A DNA stretch of 64,000 bases from Ctena decussata (taxonomy: Eukaryota > Mollusca > Bivalvia > Lucinida > Lucinidae): assembly GCA_963989385.1 (NCBI GenBank), contig OZ022503.1, positions 86,277,138 to 86,341,137 on the forward strand, read 5' to 3'. The notes beneath the pieces are model-generated. The model was not told the DNA's origin. It was given only the letters and a program-made list of their open reading frames with translations, and did no database searches. The position numbers were made by a program, and so were the translations under genes. Position 1 is the stretch's first letter. Every line of letters begins with the position of its first letter. Positions 57,186 to 64,000 of this stretch are shown here, piece by piece.

Positions 57186-57284
57186 AAAATAGGTAAAATA
57201 GATGTTTAATGTTTTCAGTAAAACTTGTTCATATTGTCCAAACTGATGCGTATATTGATCTGTTCTATGGATTGCATTTTGTAT

Positions 57285-57720
57285 TGGGTTGAACCATCAC
57301 AGATACAAAAGGCGAGGTTTGGGTTCAGTAAAACTAGTTTAATGCCTTCTTTTGCTGACCGTTCCAAGGCGGCGTTCTGTTGAGGTTCTTCTGTGTTACA
57401 TTTTGTTAGGTCCTCTTGTCCATGGTCTATAGCAGTCTGGTCACTTGAATAGCTGCCTATTCTGCCTTCTGTTTTTTTTTGTTTTTTTTTTAATTAAAAT
57501 ATAAAATAGGTAAAAATGGATGTTGTTGCTGTTTTAGTTAGGGTAGCTGAAAGACCACTTGTTTGGGAAAGAGCTGCTTATTCGGTTTGCCGTGCTTGTC
57601 TTTCTGGAACTTTTGTCATTTTTTGTCATTTTTTGTGTAAGTCTATCCCTTTTGGTTTTAAGAGGGGGGGGGGGGGTGCTGTAGATTGTTTAATTCCTGA
57701 TCTTTTCCTATCTTTTTACG
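57285..57720 (+). mobile_element. Decayed PLE 3' tail
   Basis: 'aaggcgaggtttgggttcagtaaaactagttta', 'tgaccgttccaaggcggcgttctgttgagg', 'gagctgcttattcggtttgcc' and 'ccttttggttttaaga' follow the PLE tail. A run of about 14 G (57665-57678) sits where copy 1 has 'tttgagggctgg'. Confidence 0.6.
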
Positions 57721-58486
57721 TTGGAATCAAAACTGTATAAGCTTATAAAAGCATACTTAGAAATAAAATCGACCCAAGTCGTTGAGTTATATAACAATAT
57801 GCCTGGAAGAGGTTTCGCTCTTTGTGCCTGCATAGCATGAGCACAAGCTGTCACGTTTGCGTATTTTGCACCTTTGTTCAGATAAATAATTAGTGTCATT
57901 TACACGCGTTTGGTATATTTATTTCATTTTATCACAATATATAAAATATGAGATCTAATTGTTTGTTATGAAGGCTTATAACAGAACCAAACTATAATGC
58001 GTCTTAATGGAATACTGTCTCGTTCACAGGTTCTGTCATATGGCAAATAAACAAACGACTATCCCAAGTTCAAATCTGTTATGATGTAAGGATGCACTTT
58101 TGTTTGCGTTATCTTTTGTATCTTCGAAAATTACATCGTCTAAAAAACAAATATAATTTGACAAGAAAACAGATTTAAATTTGTTCCCCTTGTTGGTGTG
58201 AAAACATGCAAATGACTAAAACGTTACTTACATTTTACATTTATTGCAAAAAGTGATGTTTTTGATAGTTTTGGTACGACCACAGAGCACTACTAACCTG
58301 TTTTTTTGTAGGCTTTGTTTCATAGTTTAGATATATTTAGAAACCAAACTATTCGGGAAATATTTATTTAAATTATGTTTACAGATGGATATCAATTTGT
58401 ACAAACAGGAGGAATATTGATGTGCATCAAATAGAATGTCACTCAGAACTCATTTCTAACTAGAAATGTTTTTCAGAGAAACATTA
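57721..58486. other. Gap without recognised feature
   Basis: AT-rich. No gene or repeat supported. Confidence 0.5.
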
Positions 58487-59542
58487 ATGTCCCCAACCAG
58501 CCCATTTCTCATCCTCTCTAATGAATATAAAGCCTGTACAAGTAAAATATCTATGCAAGTTTGGACAAAATCCATCCGCTGGTTCTAAAGATATCCTACA
58601 TAGAAGACTATGTCCTTCAAAAATGGGTCAAGGTCACCAACTATTCAACATGTCTTAAACTTGTCACAACGATACATTCATGCCAGTCTGATGAATATCC
58701 ATTAAGATATCTCATTTTAATAGAAAAAAATATGCATTTGTAAGATAGCTTTTGACCTTGAAGATGGGGTCAAGGTCATCAAAACATTGTACACTCTTGA
58801 GACGGTCCCATAGGTATATCTATGAAAGTAAAGTGGAAATCAAGGCAAAGACTAAAGAGATATATCAATTTTAGTAAAAGTTTCAGATATCTAAATCCTC
58901 TTGTGACCTTGAAAATGAGATCAAGGTCACCAAAACCTGATCAGCTCATACACTTGTACAAATGATGTATCCATGAAAGTTAGCGAAATTCAATGTATTG
59001 GTTCAGGAGATATTGTGGGTTCAAGATATTGCCATCTCAGTCCTCTAGTGACCTTTTAAATAAGGTCAAGGTCACCAAAATCTAAACAGCTCATAAACGT
59101 GTCTCAATGGTGTATCCAGGAAAGTTTGGTAAAATTCCATCTGCTGGTTCAGGAGATATAGTTAGTACAAGAAATTGTTATCTAAGTCCTCCAGTGACCT
59201 TGAAAATAAGGTCAAGGTCACCAAAATCTAATCAACTCATAAACTTGTCCAATGATATATCCATGCAAGTTTTGTGAAATTCCATCCATGGGTTCAGGAG
59301 ATATCAGGGGTTCAAAGAATTGTCATCTAAGTCCTCCAGTGACCTTGAAAATAAGGCCAAGGTCACCAAAATCTAAAAAGCTCTTAAGATTGTCCCAGTG
59401 ATATATCTATGCAAGTTTGGTGAAATTCCATTCATTGGTTCAAGAGATATCGCGCATACAAGAAACTGTCACGCCGACGCCGACGGGATCCGCACTGAAA
59501 ACAATATATCCCCCCTCAGCTTTGGTGGGGGGACATAATAAA
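58487..59542 (+). repeat. Pearl-like element, ~150 bp units with NR-like half-sites
   Basis: The left end is 'aatgtccccaaccagccc' (58488). About six units repeat 'ctccagtgaccttgaaaataaggtcaaggtcaccaaaatcta', 'ctcataaacttgtccaatgatatatccatg' and 'aagtttggtgaaattccatc'. The right end is a CGACGCCGACGGG tract and a CCCCCC..GGGGGG hairpin (59511-59532). Each unit carries a TGACCTTGA-N-TCAAGGTCA-like inverted pair of AGGTCA motifs. Confidence 0.65.
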
Positions 59543-61225
59543 TTTACATTAATGCACCTCAGATGTTAGAGGTATGTACCCATTCAGTCAAGATTTATTC
59601 CACATAAAATATGTTAAAATTGGTCATTTTTTACCACACGCTTCAAGACTGCTAAAAACAAAGTGGTTGCTGTCAATATATTATGTAGCCTCCAATGCAG
59701 AATATGGTTCGGAGAGAGAGAGAAAGAGCATAACCAAAAGGCAGAGTTCGGCCAAAACTTATTTCAATATAGCTGTCGACAGGTAACACAAATTTCGTCT
59801 TTTCGAGAGTAAGCGGTAAGCCTTGGGAAACAAATTTAATAAAGAGAATCTGCTGTTTTCATTTCTTTGTCGCAAGGATGGATATATTTAGAACTGATTT
59901 CTGTTTTTTTTTAATATACATGTTTTGTCGTGCAACATATGACAGCTGTTACTACTGATATGGAAAACTATCAACGCTTAAATTCTATGTGTTTATGTTA
60001 ATTCTGCAAGGGCTTGTATTATGCTCATGCTTACAGTTAATGCTTTATTAGTGGCATCTTATGAATTCTACGAAGGTACATAGGAAGACCGAAATCAAGA
60101 GCACAGCACTCTTACACTGACTAACAGAAGACAAAATACAAACGCAAAACGGAGCAGCATACTTGCGACAGGAGCCCGGCGGGTAATTGACGCCGTACTG
60201 ACGTCGATGCGACGTTATTGTGCCTGTATGACATAATTATGGCGTGGCGTCATGTGCCTGCTGGAAGACGTATTTATTCCGATCTCGATATGGTAAGTAA
60301 TAGTTTATGCATGCCACCTTATTCACCACAATAATGATGCAGCATTTAGCCAAGTCTGCAAAGTCCTATCCCAAATTCATATCCTTTAGGGACCCATCTT
60401 ATTACATAATGAATGGAGTAAAGACCTCGCCAGTAAGTGAAATTACATTTTCGGTATGAACAGTCCCGGTACTATGGTCTGTAAGATAATCAAAAAATTG
60501 CCAACAGAAATTATATAAGAGTACAGAAAGTTTGCATTATATCCAACTAATGCGATTAAAAGTGCATTTCTAAACTTAGGAGATCCTGCTGATAAACTGT
60601 CTTCACCAAATATTATAGGTTCAGATAATTAAAAAATGCAACACATGCACGATGTTGAAATGTAGATTGCGTTTCATTTGTTTTTATTCAACCAGAGTTT
60701 GATAGATTTACGACACAGCAAGAACCCGCAAGAATTTAACCAATAATACAGAATTCGCTGTGAAATTCTAGTTAGCAGCGATTGGACTAAGCGAGCGAAC
60801 ACATCAATAGCCACTGAGAGAATATTTACTAACGAGAGAAATGAAATGTTTTATCAATGATACTATTATGTGACATGTGTTACTGGATTTGTCTTAACCT
60901 TGTTAACTTTGCTTTAGGATTGTCTGAAAAAATACACGTCTCATAAAATTGGATACAAAGAAGTTAAATTAGTAAGAATCATGGAAGTACAATTAATTTA
61001 AATACGATTTAATAAAGTAGCTAGATGAAATTATTCTTGTTTTAAAAAGAAAGTTCTCTTAATTAATAATACCCTATACTTTAATACTAAAAATTGGGAA
61101 CTAAATTCTATCAGCTTAATAGTTTGATATATAGTTTCGGCTGAGCTTCATACATTTCCAAACCTTTAAGGTTGTTGTTCGCAAATCTATAATACACTGA
61201 GCGACTTTGGAACCTCGAAATAAGA
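59543..61225. other. Region upstream of the receptor exon
   Basis: About 1.7 kb directly 5' of the GPCR exon, so promoter or 5' UTR sequence may lie here. No TATA box or transcription start can be assigned. 'actgacgtcgatgcgacgtt' (60200) is CRE-like but not exact. Confidence 0.35.
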
Positions 61226-62038
61226 ATGATAATGACTTTGTATGACAATGTCTCCGATATAAGTTTTCATTGCAATAATTCAAACACAAATGCAGAAATG
61301 AGTGAAGCAGCAAACATAACAATGGGTGTCCCCGGTCCCGAACTGCAGTACACGGAATTATACAGAATATGTGCTGTTATAATAAACGTGTTTATATTCA
61401 TAACTGGGATGATAGGAAACGTTTTAGTGATAGCCGTGGTAATTCGGACACGCAGCATGCATACACCAACGAATTGTTATCTCCTCAGCTTAGCGATCGC
61501 AGACTGTTTAGTTTTGATATCTGCAACGTTACCAGCGATCACTGAAACCTTCTTTCAAATAAATGAATGGCCTTTCGGTCGTGTTATGTGTTCAATTCTT
61601 ATATTTCTACAGTATTTGGGCGTGGATACCTCCGCTATGTCTATTACTGCTTTTACTATAGAAAGATACATAGCAATTTGTCACCCACTCCAGTCACATG
61701 CAATGTGTACAGTAAAAAGGGCAAAGCGTATAATTGCAGGAATCTGGATATTTGGATTTCTTTATTGCTCTCCATGGTTAGGACTTACGGTTTTAAAACG
61801 TCAACGAAGATCAAATAGTGTGGTAGAAGTTTGCAGCATACGCCTGGAAAGGCACCAATACCTAGCATACTACATGGCCGATTTGATTGTGTTTTATGTT
61901 GTGCCATTGCTTCTTACAGTAGTTTTATACGCACTTATAGCACGGAATCTGTTCTTGACATCGGTGCCAAAAGCGAATGGACATCAACAAAATGGACTCA
62001 GAAGTGGAAAGAAAAATGTTATATCATCAAGAATGCAG
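61226..62038 (+). CDS. TRH-receptor-like class A GPCR, first coding exon (TM1-TM5)
   Basis: 271 codons from ATG 61226 (a second ATG lies at 61232; both have A at -3). The N-terminus has no signal peptide but possible N-glycosylation sites (NVS, NNS, NIT). TM1 has GNVLV (Asn 1.50) and TM2 has LAIAD (Asp 2.50). TM3 runs from a Cys (GRVMC) to ITAFTIERYIAICHP, with ERY in place of DRY, as in vertebrate TRH receptors. TM4 follows, then an extracellular-loop Cys (VEVCSI) and TM5 with FYVVPLLL (Pro 5.50). The third intracellular loop ends SSRMQ at a splice donor, CAG|GTAACA (62038/62039, phase 0). TM6-TM7 are beyond the window. Likely a Gq-type neuropeptide receptor at the plasma membrane. Ligand not known; protostome relatives include EFLGRLamide/TRH-type receptors. 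Confidence 0.88.
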
Positions 62039-62121
62039 GTAACATAATAACCTAGTACGAGCATTTCAAAGATCATTGTTATTTTCAGATGTTTATTACG
62101 GTCGCCAGTATACAACCGAAT

Positions 62122-62362
62122 ATGAGCTGCGACACGACAAAATCAACAATGTGGTTGTGCGCCCAGCGCAGACTCAGATCAGCCTGGGCATCCGCCCAGT
62201 CTGATCAGAGTCTTCACTGTCCGCATGGAGGTAGCTTGGACCCTTATCTACCCTTTAAACGCTAAACGAAGGGTCTGATCAGACTGGGTGGATGCCCAGG
62301 CTGATCTGAGTCTGCGCTTAGCGCACAACCACATTGTTGTTTTAATCGTGTCGCGGCTCATA
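62122..62362. mobile_element. Foldback MITE, copy B, TA-flanked
   Basis: Starts TGAGCTGCGACACGAC and ends with its complement GTGTCGCGGCTCA, flanked by TA on both sides (62121-62122 and 62361-62362 region). The arms contain 'ctcagatcagcctgggcatcc' and 'ggatgcccaggctgatctgag', with a smaller inner palindrome ('agtctgatcagagtc'). The TA target and lack of coding suggest a Tc1/mariner-mobilised MITE. It sits about 85 bp inside the receptor gene's intron. Confidence 0.75.
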
Positions 62363-63955
62363 TAACTAATAGGTATAAAGAGACATACAAGCAATAAGAT
62401 TTACTGCTTGTTAAAATAGATGTAATCCATGGCCCTGTTATTCAATGCATCATTAGCTTAACGGGGTCGTTAGTCAAGGATCTGTTAGTCTTTTAGTAGT
62501 CTTAAAATCATTTTTTTGCTGAAAACTTGTGAATAGCTTTCGCACTGCAATAGCTCCTGACATTTTTTTCTTTCGGCAAAAAGCGAATGGTACGTTTGAA
62601 AGGTTAACGTCTCGTTAATTAAAATCATCGTTAGGTTTGAACAACTAGGTCCAGATACTTACGTCATCAAACTAACCATAACATTTGAATTTGCAGTGTT
62701 TTTAACTAGCAACGGCTTTGAATTCAACCATGCCATTTACGAGTCCCCACCTGAGGCCATAAGAAGTACCATCGTGCGACACATTGTCAGCAGTAACATT
62801 CCTGGCTAGTCTCGACACGCAAGTCTGAGCATCGAAGATGCTGGATATGTAGATATTCATCTGTTTAAGTCGGACTCAAAATAGTATTGTAGAAAACGTT
62901 TAAAACATATATTCTGTGGAATATAAGAATTAAAAACGTGTGACCAGCTGTAAAGCTGTTTATGCTTTGTTACATGATCTCATTTGTACCAAAAATGGGT
63001 GTAATCCGTATTATACGTATAATGTTTCTGTTACTTTGTATGGCTTGCGCTGTTTGTCGGGTTGATGTACAGTTCTTGCATTATGAACTTGGTGTGTCTG
63101 ATACCGAAAATCTACTGATGTTCTCCCCTCTTCTTGTATGTTTTGTCATTGCTGCCTTTCCTGGTAATTTTTCTGAATAGTTTGGCCTGAGCAGAGGCAT
63201 TTGAGACATAAAAAGATATAAATTAATAGATTATTATGAATGTTATGATAAAGCAAGGTTTAGTATTTAGTCAATTGGAAGAAAGGGGCTACTGATACCA
63301 GTAATTGGAACACGATACGATCGCGCATCCATATTGTGATTTCATTTTTGAAAAAAAAATGTTGGAAGAATGATTCCATTTAGTGTCGGTCCCAACTCAA
63401 TGACTTCCACCTGTATGCAGAAGCAAAGTCGATAAACATGAAGGGTTCCACCATAATGCATGCAGTCTGACACACAACATGGATATTATATTGCCTTTAC
63501 TTTTATATCGACCTACAACGTATTGAATAGTTTAAATATACTGTTTTATTTCCCTTACCGTTTATGACAAACACGGTGACTTTGACTTCAAAATAATGTA
63601 TTTTCTGTTAATAAACGGGATTACTTAGCGTGGGATATTTACGGCCTAAATATTTTATAGCCTATATTTTTTGCGAGAGCACCGAGTAACCATATCGTCA
63701 TTCTTATTGGAATTTTCATATAACTACTTAATATTTTAAAACGAGACCGTAGATACGTGGGATGATCATTAAAAATAGAAACACCTTTGTACATTTGTTG
63801 ATGTTATACAGACATAAGTATCCTTCATGTAACACCAGCGAGTGTCATTCTAGCTTTAGAATCCATATTTGAAACGAAATTTTAACGCGTTACCATAGCT
63901 ACATATGACGTCACGTTCATGCCAGGTACCGCGTGTAATTTATTCGACAACAGGT
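62363..63955. other. Intronic sequence of the receptor gene, by position
   Basis: No exon for TM6-TM7 is found here. A 72-codon frame at 62962-63180 has hydrophobic stretches but no GPCR motifs. Nothing else is recognised. Confidence 0.4.
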
Positions 63956-64000
63956 GCTCAGTGCATGCTTAGTGGTTAACCCAATCACGGTTGACAACTT
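63956..64000 (+). mobile_element. Start of another PLE 3' end, cut by the window edge
   Basis: 'gtgcatgcttagtggttaacccaatcacggttgacaactt' matches the RT C-terminal region of copies 1 and 2 (13754-13793; 21856-21895) with few differences. It continues beyond the window. Confidence 0.65.

Noticed and set aside
60185..60260. CRE-like motifs upstream of the receptor as its promoter
   Set aside because: The sites are not exact TGACGTCA and lie about 1 kb upstream with no start-site evidence. A loosely similar 'gacgttgatgcaac' string occurs at 53.14 kb, suggesting a repeat.
62962..63180. A 72-codon hydrophobic frame as the TM6-TM7 exon of the receptor
   Set aside because: It lacks the CWxP and NPxxY motifs of TM6 and TM7 and has no acceptor in the right phase that I can see.

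Overview
The window reads as repeat-dense, AT-rich nuclear DNA of a lophotrochozoan animal, most likely a bivalve mollusc. The reasons are many pearl/Helentron-like elements built round minisatellite cores, abundant Penelope-like retroelements, tRNA-derived SINEs, and one spliced host gene resembling protostome TRH-type neuropeptide receptors. There are no bacterial operons, CRISPR arrays or rRNA genes. The species call is inference.  Layout. 1-9.2 kb: four pearl-like elements with tandem cores, one split by a 5'-truncated LINE with a (CTAT)n tail, then a SINE-like remnant. 10.5-11.0 kb: two adjacent foldback elements. 12.1-14.5 kb: a Penelope-like element (PLE) with a long RT frame, copy 1. 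15-20.4 kb: SINE and MITE pieces and decayed PLE tails. 21.8-22.6 kb: a recent PLE 3' end, copy 2. 22.9-37.9 kb: one pearl-like minisatellite element split by a full-length LTR retrotransposon of about 12.3 kb (target duplication CATGT). Its 5' LTR was in turn hit by a third PLE copy beside its TATA box. 39.7-49.3 kb: four more pearl-like elements, LINE debris and PLE tails. 50.6-54.1 kb: LINE fragments, one with an inverted piece. 55.8-57.7 kb: three PLE tails in a row. 58.5-59.5 kb: another pearl-like element. 61.2-62.04 kb: first coding exon of a class A GPCR with a splice donor; its intron carries a TA-flanked foldback MITE.  Main observations. (1) PLE copy 3 differs from copy 1 across the RT frame almost only by sense-strand A-to-G changes (about 165-170 against about 10 others, counted by eye), while its 3' UTR is nearly unchanged. 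This is the expected trace of ADAR-type hyper-editing of the element's RNA before reverse transcription. (2) The LTR element has gag-protease-integrase-RT-RNase H order, with integrase before RT as in the Gmr1 group of Ty3/gypsy elements. It has 2.25 kb LTRs, a tRNA-Leu primer site and an LTR array of perfect TGACGTCA (CRE) palindromes. (3) Ten pearl-like elements share one design: tandem 110-170 bp units, often a GGAC-rich tract, and a terminal hairpin.  Apart from the receptor exon, everything coding appears to be mobile-element derived and mostly broken. All counts and alignments were made by eye.
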